The notes beneath the pieces were generated by a model. It made no database searches, had not been told where the DNA came from, and saw nothing but the letters and a program-made list of their open reading frames with translations. A stretch of 64,000 nt of DNA. It comes from Symbiodinium natans. Lineage: Eukaryota > Sar > Dinophyceae > Suessiales > Symbiodiniaceae. Positions 25,201 through 37,100 of this stretch are shown in pieces. The position numbers and the translations under genes are program-made. The number at the start of each line of letters is the position of its first letter. The stretch's first letter is position 1. The stretch covers positions 62,001 to 126,000 of the forward strand of contig CAJNDS010001802.1 in the NCBI GenBank assembly GCA_905221605.1, in the 5' to 3' direction.

Positions 25201-26993
25201 CCTGGACTCTATACCCTGCCCTTGAGCACTACAAAAAAGTATCGCACCTGTAAACGACCAGGTTCCCTGGCTCATGGGCAGCATGCAACACCCTGTCAAT
25301 AATATGCCAGGTTGCTCTTTCAACGAAGTTCTTGCAGCACTTCGCTACATCGTGGTGAGCAACTTCAGACCTTTGGTGTCAAGCCCCCCGGGTCCGAGTG
25401 GCACAACCCACCTTTCGACCCTCAGGCATGTCCCGCTCTTGGACCACAACGAAAATGTTAATGCCGCAACGGGTCATGAACGCCGCCATGGTTGTATATC
25501 CTTGGAGATCTGAGGCGGAACAGGGAACCCCACCCGTGATGTTTGATTGTGGCAACAGTGGGAGGGGCCAAGGTGCACAGACATTCGTTTAGAATGATAT
25601 ATGTTAGATCTGACCTGCCGCGAAACGGTGCGCTTGCCTTTCCAATGCACTTCGCGCTAGGGCCCCCTAAGTTTCATTTACATAGCTCTCCACAGGTGCG
25701 GGTTTGTGAAAGCGGGAGAAGAGCAGACCAAAAACCAGAGGGCCGAGGGCAGAGGAGGGCAAAACCCAGAGGGCAGAGGGCAGAGGGCAGAGGGCAGTGG
25801 GCAGAGGGCAAAGGGCTCAGCAGATATTGCTGGCCAGACTGCTTTGTTCTGCATAACTGAACTTTCACCGGTCGCTGCCAAGTCGCGAGTTCCAATCTCG
25901 ATGCCAAGTTGACCCAGTCGATACAGCTGGCGCCCATTCCCAAAGTACACGTTGAAGGTGCCTTACAAGTCGATGGAGCAAAGGATGCGCATGGGGGGGG
26001 GAGGCTTCTTCAGGGCACCTGCATGTAAGGAGTCTTTCCTTCCTTCCTTCCGTACTTCCTTCCGTCCGCGAGCCGCAGTCCCGTCCGGTGCGAGCACAAG
26101 GCTTACTCCAAGACATTACGCGCCAGGACGGCATGACACTGAAATACAGTGAGCTCCTCCGCCTAGCTGTCTCTCTAACTCTTGCTTGCTGTGGGCTGAA
26201 CGGCCTCTTGGGCGAGCCACTGGCACCTTCCCTCTGAACCGCCCCTTTAAAAAGAGCATGAATCGAAAAGGTTGGCACCCCACTGCCACTGTAGTACAGA
26301 AGCAGTTGCGCCCAGGGGGGGACAAAAGCTCAGCAACAGGGGCGAAGGCGACCGAGCAATCAACTTTCGTCACGAAGGCAATGATGCGAAACCGTGATCT
26401 TCAGCAATGTCCGAGATCCAAACGCTTCAGTCTCTGAACAGTCCGATGCAAGCGGAGCAGCGCTTACTAGGAGGGTCATGGGTAGGTGCAAGTAAAGTCA
26501 TAAGCAACAGAACTAGAGCTATTTCTGCCGTTCAAGATCACAGGGTTAACTCATAAACCCTACGCCCTAAAGTGGACCCCAGACTCGAACTCCAACCCGT
26601 CTGGGCAGACTTGGAATTCAGATCGAGATCTCAGGCCTCCGTTCATCAGTTTGCATTTTCAGCTGCTCAGGCATCGAGCTTTTGCTAGGCGGGCCCCTCC
26701 GAGACCACCTGCCCGAGCCCCAAAAAACCCCGACACCTGAACCCTAAACCCTGTGCCCACTGCCGATCATGGGGCCTGCGGGACCTTGTTTCTCCACTGG
26801 TCCCTCACAGGATGCGCCCTGATCATGGCCCCCCCAAAAACAACCCAAGGATTGGCCGAGAATTTTGGGGGGCTCATGTGTACCGGCCTTTGAACTTGCA
26901 GTACGTGCTTGTGCCTTGTCGCCATGGTGCCATCATTGCCACTGCCGTCAAAGCTCACGATCACCGCAGAGCTCAAACGCGAGTCATGGAAGC
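19300..26993 (-). CDS. carbamoyltransferase, NodU/CmcH family, multi-exon
   Basis: Twelve minus-strand exons carry, in the right order, conserved blocks of the NodU/CmcH O-carbamoyltransferases, which move a carbamoyl group from carbamoyl phosphate (via an adenylate) to a hydroxyl. N-terminal to C-terminal: 26993 to about 26915 (LSSAVIVSFDGSGNDGT); about 24317-24225 (LSEILRAVTACNGQFQD); 24205 to about 24135 (EFEEYVLDLIRAILQG); about 23826-23755 (VGGCALNVRTNQRILDE); 23109 to about 23000 (TAAPNDSGLAVGGSW); 22304 to about 22265 (HEAAKPIIGVVRDRQ); 22152 to about 22075 (EFGPRALGHRSLLAVPDS); about 21452-21375 (KFRQWFRPVAPMIAEE); 21163 to about 21111 (TYMTMAPQVRPE); about 20839-20785 (FPALSHLDGTARHQS); 19481-19425 (VLINTSFNTKGKPI); 19342 to about 19300 (CLKMLEEMP). 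The 82-base intron 19424-19343 starts GA. The extreme N-terminus, including the histidine motif before DGSGNDG, and the last residues were not placed. The family also includes saxitoxin-pathway SxtI, but nothing here indicates that pathway. Confidence 0.85.
19850..20230. repeat. degenerate 60-75 base tandem repeat in an intron
   Basis: About five diverged units share the elements GGACTGTTC-GGTAG, AGACGCCGA, GTGGTTGTTG and TTTGACCCC. The array lies in the carbamoyltransferase intron between the LDGTARHQS exon and the NTSFNTKGKP exon. A 250-residue minus-strand open frame over it is a product of the repeat. Confidence 0.7.
25728..25816. repeat. GAGGGCA minisatellite
   Basis: About ten units of GAGGGCA with small variants on the plus strand, within a carbamoyltransferase intron. 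Confidence 0.9.
26033..26070. repeat. CCTT microsatellite
   Basis: Short run of CTTCCTTCCTTCCGTA-type units inside the same intron as the GAGGGCA array. Confidence 0.75.
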
Positions 26994-27108
26994 CTGAATG
27001 CCAGGGATGGGTAATCATGTTCCACCGAGTTCAGCGTTCAGCAGGGCGACCCCTCACAACAGACAAGTCTGCCGGCTTAAGCCGGGACATGGCGGCGCTT
27101 TAAATCAT

Positions 27109-27184
27109 GTGCCCCCCCCCCCCCCCTTTTTGGGGACGCTGGCTCCATTTTGTAATCTTCGGGGGTGGGGGGGGGGGAGGGGGG
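27109..27184. repeat. poly-C run paired with poly-G run
   Basis: Fifteen or so C, then TTTTTGGGG, about 30 bases of ordinary sequence, then a G-tract of over 20 bases interrupted by single T and A. The two runs are complementary and could form a stem, and the G-tract could form a quadruplex. It lies between the unassigned exons at 27.3 kb and the first carbamoyltransferase exon found. Confidence 0.8.
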
Positions 27185-27302
27185 ACCATTTTCAGACAGA
27201 AGCTCTCCCGGCTCTGGTCCTTTAAGCTCTTGGCTCTAGTTTGTCTGCAGGGAGGCTACATCACTCTCACTGGACTTCCTCGTGCTGAGTCTGAGAAACT
27301 CA

Positions 27303-28100
27303 TTCGCGCATGAGCTTCATGATGGTCAATAAGTCGCCACTGCCGGACTTTGAAGACCTCGTTTGCTTGACAAGATCGCCAAGATGAAGCCCTGCACACA
27401 CTCCACTACAATCGCACAGCTCCACGAACTTTCGCAGGCCTAAGCTTCTGGCCTTCTCGACAATGAGAGGCAGCCGAGCGTATTCCGCTCGATCTGTTGC
27501 GGGATCTGACGAAAAGAGGACCACGGCACCGTAGTCAAAGCCTCAGCTGCCCAAACCTGACTAGTGCTTTCCTTCACCGCGAACTGCGTTCTTAACTCCA
27601 CAGAACAGGTTAGACTGACGATGATGCAACGACTCTGCCACCTCATATTCCAACACGCCAAGTGGCTTGTTGGGCACTCAGTCTCGCAAACACACCGGTC
27701 ACTCACAAAGCGCAGGGCCATTTTCCACACATAAGCGGTGTCCTGCGCATTGGGAAAGCTATCCAGACAAAGTGCTTGCGCCCACCTCTGCTCAACTCTG
27801 CCTCTACAGCAGCCTATGGCTGCCATGCTATGTCACCAGAAAAAGCAGCTACAGTATAGTCACATCCACGCGTTTGACCGTCGCCGAACGAGCCTGCAGG
27901 CGCGGCCAATAGTATCGTTCCCTGAAGAGCCTCTCCAGCTCCAATACACATTGGATGCGTCCATCAATACCTGACAAGGTCAATTGAAATGCATTGAACA
28001 ACTCCGGCGACACGAATGTACGAGGGCACTGGATGCTGCAAAGCCCCTCGATCTCAAACCCCAGACTTCTCGCCTGCTGCCCTTCCCATAGACATGAGTC
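27303..28100 (-). CDS. multi-exon gene segment, function unknown
   Basis: Three minus-strand stretches look coding. About 28090-27870 contains FVSPELFNAFQLTLSGIDG and LELERLFRERYYWPRLQ. About 27795-27705 contains AQALCLDSFPNAQDTAYVW, followed by a GTGAGT donor. An exon starting at 27541 after GCTGAG contains DYGAVVLFSSDPATDRAEY and KARSLGLRKFVELCD. Splicing from the GTGAGT site to 27541 keeps the protein open. No family is recognised; the last exon has an alternating hydrophobic pattern like an alpha/beta enzyme core. Its position directly upstream and in the same direction suggests it may be an N-terminal extension of the carbamoyltransferase gene, but the residues do not match the usual N-terminus of that family, so it could equally be a neighbouring gene. 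Confidence 0.45.
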
Positions 28101-28115
28101 TTCACGTACTCTCAC

Positions 28116-29934
28116 GTGAAACCCACATCACTGGACAACGGCATGGACTTGACATATACTCTTATCGACAGGTCACTGACGGCCACGCTTGAATCATGCG
28201 CGGGGTAGACGACTAGGGCCGTACCGGATCGTGGCCTCACGTGAACTCAAGGTTTGCAGATATCATACACCTCCCGGACACTCACATCTGCCGAGGACAA
28301 AGCACCGCCCACAGCTGCAAAACCACCTTTCTAGATCTCGAAAATCATCGGATCGACGATCTCATTTTGCATGCTGAGGCACAGCTCTGCCTCTTCTGCC
28401 GCGCCAAAGCTGGTCTGGGCTGAGTACACAGCGCTTCACATACAAAACTTTTACAAAACCCTATCTTTGCCAGGCAGGAAGTTTCAAATTCATCTCTCAG
28501 TATAAGCGACATTACATGGAGCCCTCGACCTGCAACCTAACCAGGCCTCAGATCAAAACCATGCAAAAACAAACACAGTGGTGGTGCCCAAGCTTGGCTT
28601 TGGCTTCGTTGCGTGTCCCGTTCTGGCGTCGTAGCACTTTTCACGAGGCTCCGAAGCCCCCAAGCCTTGACTGCATGAATTCTCTTTAGCCGGGAGGCCG
28701 CCTCGTTGTGTTTCAAGGTTTGCTCATCGTGATGCTCAGCCAGTCTGTCTCCCTGCTCTCCATTTGCTTGACCCAGAAAGCCCTACAGCGCATTCAACCC
28801 GAGTGGGGGAAGTGCTCCGGGCAGGTCGATCTCATGCTGAAGCCCAGCTTCTGGCACTGCCAGCGGCGAGTGGGGCCGCCAGGGTCGGCTGCCAGCCTGG
28901 CCAAACAAGTGGAGAGAACTCATGCGCTTATTCTAAGGGAACCCTACTATTTGGGGTCTATATGAGGGGTACTCTTCAGCCATCTTCAGGCTGCCGCGAC
29001 GGGGGCATGGCCACTGCTGAGTCATGCCAAACCTGCCTTCCGTGCCCGGCGCTTCGCTCCAATGACCTGCGCCTGCCGTCCACGGGGCAGGTGCTGTCAA
29101 CGCAAAGCAACTCGCACAACCCCGGTAAGATGCGCGAACGGTAGGTCGATGACACCTTTTTGGTCATTTTTGTTTTCGGGTTTGTACCTGAAGATGAGGA
29201 AGGGACAGGCAACAATACATGCTGGGCATCGTCGCTTCCAAGGCAGGTACAAAGGCTAACGCAATGGCTTACAGAAAATGTTACTTGCAAACCCGCAATC
29301 TGAAAGTGGCGACCTGTCTGTTGCAATTTCAGCCTTTCGAGGACGAGGCTCAACTTCCTTCTCTGCATACTCTGCTCCAGATATGGTTTTGGTTTGTTAA
29401 CATCGATCCCTGGCCAAGGCCGAAATCTCCTTGCAGGATCCGACGGTCCTTGTCTGAGTTCACGATACCTTGAAGTCTGGAAATGCCCTGAAGCCTTCAG
29501 CTCAGAAAGCCACAACAAGACATCACATCACCAATCATTACCAGCAGTTCTCATGAAGCACCAATGGAGCCTAGTGACTCAGTGCCTTGAGTCTTTCACC
29601 CCCCTCCCCCCTCCACTAAGAACATGGTCAGGCCGAAACAATCCCTAAAGCCCAACCGTCAACACTCTGAGATGAAGCTCGGCAGCCTGCCACGCTGCAG
29701 ACACAGCACTGGCGTTACCGAAGACCGGCTTCTGCAACCAAGGGGCTAACAGGCAGGGCGTGGTCACTCTTCAGCCAGGTGAGGATTCAACGGTTCTTTC
29801 GGATTGCTCCGGGTTGGGTTGGGACTTGATGCTCGTGCTGCGGTGTTGCCGTTCCATCTCCAAAACGCTCGGAGTCTGGGATTCCACGACGTCGATCACT
29901 CCCACTTGTCATCGCTAGTAGTCTAGTGTCTAAA
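28116..29934. other. no supported gene
   Basis: One minus-strand frame is open over 28976-29518, with a plausible helical patch (RRKLSLVLERLKLQQTG), but no motif or splice pair supports it. A short segment at 28935-28965 resembles the reverse complement of 6310-6345 over about 30 bases. Confidence 0.4.
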
Positions 29935-30770
<836 letters not shown>

Positions 30771-31800
30771 CTTGCGTGCATGCGTGCGGGCGTGCGGGCG
30801 TGCGCGCGTGCTCGCGTGCGCGCGTGGGTGCGTGCTGTTGTGCTGTTGTGTTGTGCTGTGCTGTGCTGTGCGGTGTTGTGCGGTGTTGTGCGGTGTTGTG
30901 CGGTGTTGTGGGGTGTTGTGCGGTGTTGTGCGGTGTTGTGTGGTGTTGTGTTGTGTTGCGTGGTGTTGTGTTGTGTTGTGTGGTGTGGTGTAGAGTGATG
31001 TTGTGTTGTGTTGTGTTGTGTTGTGCTGTGCTGTGCTGTGCTGTGTTGTGGTGTGCTGTGCTGTTGTGTGTTGTTGTGTAGTGTGGTGTGGTGCGGTGTG
31101 TTGTGTTGTGTCGTGTCACGTGGTGGTGTTGTGTGGTGTCGTCTGGTGTTGTGTGGTGTTGTGTGGCGTTGTGTGGTGTTGTGTGGTGTTGTGCGGTGTT
31201 GTGCGGTGTTGTGCGGTGTTGTGTGGTGTTGTGCGGTGTTGTGCGGTGTTGTGTGGTGTTGTGCGGTGTTGTGCGGTGTTGTGCGGTGTTGTGCGGTGTT
31301 GTGCGGTGTTGTGCGGTGTTGTGCGGTGTTGTGCGGTGTTGTGCGGTGTTGTGCGGTGTTGTGTTGTGTTGTGTTGTGTTGTGTTGCGTGGTGTTGTGTT
31401 GCTTGGTGTTGTGTTGTGTTGTGTTGTGTCGTGTCGTGTTGTGTTGTGTGGTGTGTTGTGTTGTGTTGTGTTGTGTTGTGTGGTGTTGGTGTGTTGTGTG
31501 GTGTTGTTGTGCGGTGTTGTGCGGTGTTGTGCGGTGTTGTGCGGTGTTGTGCGGTGTTGTGCGGTGTTGTGTTGTGTTGTGTTGTGTTGTGTTGTGTTGT
31601 GTTGTGTTGTGTTGTGTTGTGTTGTGTTGTGTTGTGTTGTGTTGTGTTGTGTTGTGTTGTGTTGTGTTGTGTTGTGTTGTGTTGTGTTGTGTTGTGTTGT
31701 GTTGTGTGGTGTTGTTGTGTGGTGTTGTTGGGTTGTTGGGTTGTTGCGTTGTTGCCGCGTTGTTGTGTTGTTGTGGTGCTGTGTTGTTGTGTGTTGTCGT
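30771..31800. repeat. TTGTG pentamer / GCGGTGTTGT decamer satellite
   Basis: Starts with GCGTGC variants, then about 960 bases built from TTGTG units. Two higher-order blocks (about 30870-30945 and 31190-31360, again 31510-31570) alternate GTGCG and GTGTT to give a ten-base unit, and 31565-31710 is nearly perfect TTGTG. Predicted His-Asn-Thr or Cys-Val proteins across it are artefacts. Confidence 0.97.
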
Positions 31801-32569
31801 GTTCACCTTCGGCCAGGATACGGATACGGTGCCAGTGCTTGATGGAGTTCCCATCTCACTGCTTGCAACTGCCGAACCTGCGCCCGCTCGAGCGTCAATC
31901 GTGGTATCAGTGGATACGCTTCTTCGCACGGCAGAAGCACCAGGTACCTCGCACCCCCACCCAGACCCGAAAGACAATCTGAGTTACAATTCAGCCTGCT
32001 CTGCGAGCGCCTCATGGCTTGAACCAAGACTGGCCCGTCTACGTCAATCATTCACATCCACGGGCGTTCTACTCATCCAGCGGGCCCACTCATACAGGCA
32101 TCCTGCTCCGCAAGGCCTTTCCGAACATGATCGAGGTCACAGGAAGGTCCAGCAGCTGAAGCAGCAGCCAATGCGCATGGCTCTGGTCGCTGCATGAAGC
32201 CACCATTGACATTCGATTAAGGTGTGAGGGGTTCTACTTGGGCTGCCGAGTAACGAAAGGATCGAACAGGATACCGCCAGATGCTCATGCTCCAACTCCA
32301 AACGATGCCAACTTGATACTCTCTCTGCAGGACTGTGGCATTGGGCGCCGGCCGTCAACGAGTCAAGCAAGCAGCAATGAAGCATCTTCCAGGTCAGATA
32401 ATCCCAGTACTCCCTTCCTGTCTCGCAACTCTACAGCCGGCCGCTTGCTGTGGTGACGATGTGCATACGAATCAACGGTGCAATGGTTCATCTTGTCTGT
32501 GCTGCTGACCCGCGAAGCACCAACGTTTTCCCAGGCAAGCCCGCTCAACGGTCGCGCATGTGAATCCTT

Positions 32570-33400
32570 GAGATCACCGAAGTACCGCAGCAAAGGCGCC
32601 TTCGCGGGCAGCCAGCATTGGTGGCAGCTCCTCAACAAAGGCTTTGAGTGGCGACATCGTGCCAGCAAGAAGCATCATGAATCATGTTGAACGACTCGCC
32701 GCACCTCAAAGCCTGCACTACCAGCAGCCCTGAACAATGCCAGCAGTTCTTCTTGGGACAGTGCTCGCCAGCACTGCTGCTCTTGCAGCCACATTTCGGT
32801 GAAGTTGGAAGCCTGACCAAAACATATTACAACCAGGTCCTTCCGGCAAACTCAGCCCGGCACACTCACACAGAGCAAGGATCACAGAGGCAGGGGCCTC
32901 TTTCTTGTGGCTGCCACCCATGACAAAGATATTTCCCTGGCATCTGACCCCAGCAAACTATGCCCGGAAAAGGCATAAGCATGTGCCACTTGCAAGTTCA
33001 AGTCTCCATCAAACTGTCAGAAGATACCGCAATTTGATCGGCACGTGCCGTAGAAGTCCGAAGCGATCGAGCCATGAAGACAGCCTCCGTGGAAGTGGCA
33101 ACTGCTGGTGCCAGTCGAGGTATCCTGGATGTCAATCAAACTACCGAGCTTCGATTAAAAAGAGAAGCCAGTCTGTAGAAGGTTGACATGCAGCCCACGG
33201 AGCATGGTCGTTGTAAGGACTAAAGTAGGGCCAACCCTCCGATTCCACATTCCCTACCTTCCCCAAGAGCCCACCAAAGGACAGCCTCACACGCAGGCAA
33301 ACTTCTTGGTACTTTGGGCACGATGAGGATCCCACCCTGCTTTGCCCAGACCTTCTCAGAACCGTCCCGCAACCGAGGGAGAATCCAGAACAAATTTGTC
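32570..33400 (-). CDS. multi-exon gene segment, function unknown
   Basis: Three minus-strand stretches look coding. About 33400-33250 reads NSTNLFWILPRLRDGSEKVW and QGGILIVPKVPRS. About 32815-32690 reads FTEMWLQEQQCWRALSQEE and LLALFRAAGSAGFEV, preceded by a TCAG acceptor and followed by a possible GTGCGG donor. About 32660-32580 reads SPLKAFVEELPPMLAAREG followed by a GTACTT donor. The second stretch resembles the C-terminal helix of many methyltransferases (SQEELLALFRAAGFEV type), but that pattern is not specific. No catalytic motif was found. Confidence 0.38.
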
Positions 33401-33409
33401 GAGTTCATG

Positions 33410-36195
33410 CACGCTTCTAAAAATGCAGGGGTGAACAGGATTATGCATTATGTTACGTTATGACGTTATATTGTTTCGCAACATAGTTATGTTCACCATT
33501 GAGATTGACATCAGGTGAAGTCTCTCCTCTTTTGATGGTGCATCGTGCTAAGTCTTCATGCTATACTGAACGGTGACTTTCTATCTTCAAGCTACTGAAG
33601 CGTTTTGGTTCGGCTTACTTTTGCAGCACTCCCACACAACGCCGATACCATCACCCACTCACGTTACAAAATTGTTGGTGTGCACGCATGCACAAAAAAC
33701 TTGTGAGAAATCAACAAAACGTAAGGATCCGAACACGTCACGTCTGCTCTTGACTGAACATGTTCATAAAGACTTCGAAGATGACGACAAACGCTGGTCT
33801 GGCAACTACCACCAGATTTCCATCTATCTGTTGCGTCCTCTTTCCTGAAGCTGAGTTTGAGCTTACAAGATCGCCTCAGATCGCCAAAACGGGGTTACAC
33901 CTCTCTGCAGGCCTCAAGCGGCCACTAAACGTGGTTCGCAGTTTGGAGCTGGTTATACCCTCTCGGCTTTCAACACGCTCTACAATCCAGCCATCTGCTG
34001 GTTAGTTCGTATCATATTCAAGAATACAACTTTCCCAGGAAGCCCTGGGAACAAACACCTGTTAGACAGCCCATACTGGCCCACAACCCCAAACAAAATG
34101 ACACGCACATGTCATTGTGGCATCCTCCAGCTTGGAATCTGGAGCCACATGGTTTCCCCATGGCGCTGAAGAGTCAAGCCTTCAGGCAGGTGCTCGGACA
34201 CTCGAACGGAAACTCTCTGCCGTGCTCTGGGGATGTGCATGCAAATGCAACCTCAAAGGAACCCAATTCTTGAACCCTAAACTGAATAATGCCTCCCTGA
34301 GCCCGATGCATTCTGTGGAGGCTGTTGGGCAGGATTGCCCCCCAACCACACCACCGATGGACACCTCGCTTGTATCCCAGCCGTGGTATCACAACCCTCC
34401 TGCTTGGGGCGGCGAGGACTTCGAGCAGAAAGCCACGAACATGGGTGTGCTCAAGGCCCAAGCCAGCCCCTGAAGGTGGCTCCACACCTTTGTTCAAGGA
34501 TCAAGCCGCACACTCGAATGCTCCATCATGCCATGCTCCTACACCCCGCAAAAGAGAATCGTGTAGAGTACACAGGACGCTCAAGCAGCCTACGGGGGTA
34601 CTAGAACTCAGTCGCAGGCAAGGGTTGCCCCCACACGAACAGGCACCTCAACATCAGGCCCAACTTTCCGAGGCCAACGCAGCAAGATGCGGCCAGACAT
34701 ACCCGTACCGACATGCGCTGGCCAGTGGGCTCAGTGAAGCCGAAAGGTCGTGGTTTCGGCACGAAATTCTCATACTCATCTCGAGGCACACTCGTCTTGG
34801 CGACGTGCTTTTCATGAATTGGGGGCACTCAGGAACAATCCTCCGACTTGCAGGAGGTCGTGCTGAGGAATGCGCAACAAAGATGCGACAAATGGCGACA
34901 AATGCCTACGAAGACTCGGCACCCAAAAGCCCAACTGCCTGCGGCAGGACCGGCTCGATGGTCCAGCAGAATGCCTCAGCATGACACGCAGTCATCATAT
35001 GACATTGTGAAGAGGCCTGTGTAGCCACAACCACAAGTATTGAGCTTAGAGTGCCTCCGCGTCGAAACGCTCGGCTGTCCAGGTCATCTCAGAGCCGTTG
35101 CTGCCTGCAGGATGTATTTTGGCTCCCGCAAGACTGACCTGAAAAAACGGACATTTTGCAGTGCAGCATGGTGCTTCTTTTTGCCTCAGTTGGGCATAGC
35201 TATTCTGCTGTCTAAATGTGCTTTGGACTGCTTCGCAGTGTCCACGCACAACGACCAGCAGCGCAATCGTGCGCACAGGGGTGCAGCTAGTTGTGTGTGA
35301 TTCCTAGTTCCTAGTCTAAAATTTAGAGATAGGATTGCTGATCGGGAGGCATGGGGATGGCAGTACTGTGTCATTGGGAGCCTGCATTAGGCTACAACTC
35401 TTCAAAGCCCTCTTCGACACCAGAGTTTGCTCGCCGCATTTCCTGCAGACGCAGGATTTACTGAACAGTCTGCATGCACAAATAAATGAAATTCAAGTTG
35501 GTCTCTAGTTATGGTCAACAAAACCAGTTCCTGTGCAGTTGAGTTGATCTCGCAATGCAAAAGGAAGGTTACGGCGCAAGGACAAACCCGAACGTTGTGC
35601 GTGGTCCTCTTCTCTCGAAGTGAGGAGCCCACCTCGCTTGGCCTCGCAGATCGGAAAAGTCTGATCCGATTCATCAGGCAAGCAGCCGAGCAAATGAGCA
35701 AAGGCGGAGCAGCTGTGAACATGAAATTCATACATAGAATCTATCGGAATTGCTTACCCTGCAAAAACAATGGATTCCCCGAATTGCATCTGGCCAACAC
35801 GCAGCATGCCTGTCGCTTTCGAGCGCATGCATAACAGATCGCGCCCGCCGTCGAGACGGTGAAGCCGGCAATCTAGCAGGTTGAGGTTGAGGGAGGTAAA
35901 TCGGCATGATGCGCTCGGCGTACGCATGGTGGAATGAGGCCACGTGTTGACTATGCGATAGACAAGCAATTGCTGGTAAGTTGTGCAGCTGTGCCTGCCC
36001 AGTGCTCAGGTGCTCCCCCGTGAGCGTGAAGAAGCCAACAATAACCACGTTGTGCATCACTCCTAAGACAGACCTTATGACAACTTCACGGCAGTTTCTG
36101 CAAGGCCTCTACAGACTCGACAGGTCCTAAAGGCATTCTCTCTTCTCAGATTTCCAACCTTACCTACTTTACTGCAGCACCATGCCTGTGTCGGA
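33410..36195. other. no firm gene
   Basis: Both strands have moderately long open frames (plus 34325-34984 and 35511-35834; minus 34174-34497 and 35728-36060), several overlapping each other, and none has a motif or splice evidence that lets me choose. 33430-33500 is AT-rich. Confidence 0.4.
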
Positions 36196-36199
36196 CACA

Positions 36200-37100
36200 T
36201 GGCCTGCAGCCTGACATACCAGAATTCATTCTGAGGTCCCCACACTGTGAGCGGGGATGTTAGCTCTGTCAGAAGCAGCTCGAACACTAATATGCCTGTG
36301 GCACAAATGCCGACCACTATGGTCGTGTCCACAGCTGGAAGCTCGAAGTTGCTCTCGAAGAAAGGCAAGAAGAGCAGGCTCATCAAGCCTGTGATGGGAA
36401 GCTTTTTGTAGGGTGAGCTTGCAATGGCCCCCTTCTGAATACATGCCTAGGCCCACCGTGTTGCCGAGTCTAGATCAAACCCGAGACCAGGCCCACAAGA
36501 ATCCACGGGCCTGTGATCGGATTCACCACAAAGGCTATCTGGACCTTCGACGGAGGGAGAGAGCCTGGGTCCACGCCCATGGCATTCTCTGGATCTCCAG
36601 AATTGAACCTGGCACAAAGCAGGAAGCGCGGAAGCACCGGCTCGTGCCTTTGCAAGCAGACCCTGGTCATACAGCAGGACAAGTTGGGCACAACCAAAAG
36701 GCACCCGTGGGGAGAACACCGAGCTTGGCAGGCACCATTGCACTTTGCAAGCACATGACAGAAACTGAGATGGCTTAGATGGCTTTGGGTGTGCTTTAGT
36801 CGTTTGATTTATTTCTAGTACGGACACCCTCCCGTGTGAGTAGTTCATCTGACGCGGGGGTGTAGAGACTGGTTGAGGGTCCAGATGTGCACGGACTCGA
36901 GCGATTCATGGTCCATCCCCTGCTTCGTATTGCTTCGTGTGCCGCTGCGTGTTCACTGCGACCACTTCTGATAAGGAGCAGCATCTTGGCCACAGCAAAC
37001 TTGAGGGCGTAGGCCACGCTGGAGGAGACCTGTCGGCAGACACTCATCGAACCCAGCCTCGCATGATAAACAGCAAGCTTGTAGAACAGCTGCGACAACA
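36200..37100 (-). CDS. multi-pass membrane protein, family unknown
   Basis: Minus-strand exons encode hydrophobic segments. About 37100-36930 has LFYKLAVYHARLG and VAYALKFAVAKMLLLI. Exon 36607 to about 36480, after a GTGCCAG acceptor, has GDPENAMGVDPGS and QIAFVVNPITGPWILVGLV. Exon about 36425-36210, after an ATTCAG acceptor, has YKKLPITGLMSLLFLPFFES and TTIVVGICATGILVFELLL, ending at a GTATGT donor. At least three probable transmembrane helices result. I do not recognise the family; the VNPITGP and PYKKLP motifs would be good search handles. Neighbouring open stretches at 37.7-38.5 kb in the same orientation could be further exons or another gene. Confidence 0.48.

Noticed and set aside
19300-26993. 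Naming the carbamoyltransferase as a saxitoxin gene (SxtI)
   Set aside because: The family is broad and occurs in many organisms. No other gene of that pathway is visible, and family membership alone does not define the substrate.
34325-34984. 219-codon plus-strand open frame as a gene
   Set aside because: The composition of its first half is not protein-like, the opposite strand is equally open, and no motif is present.
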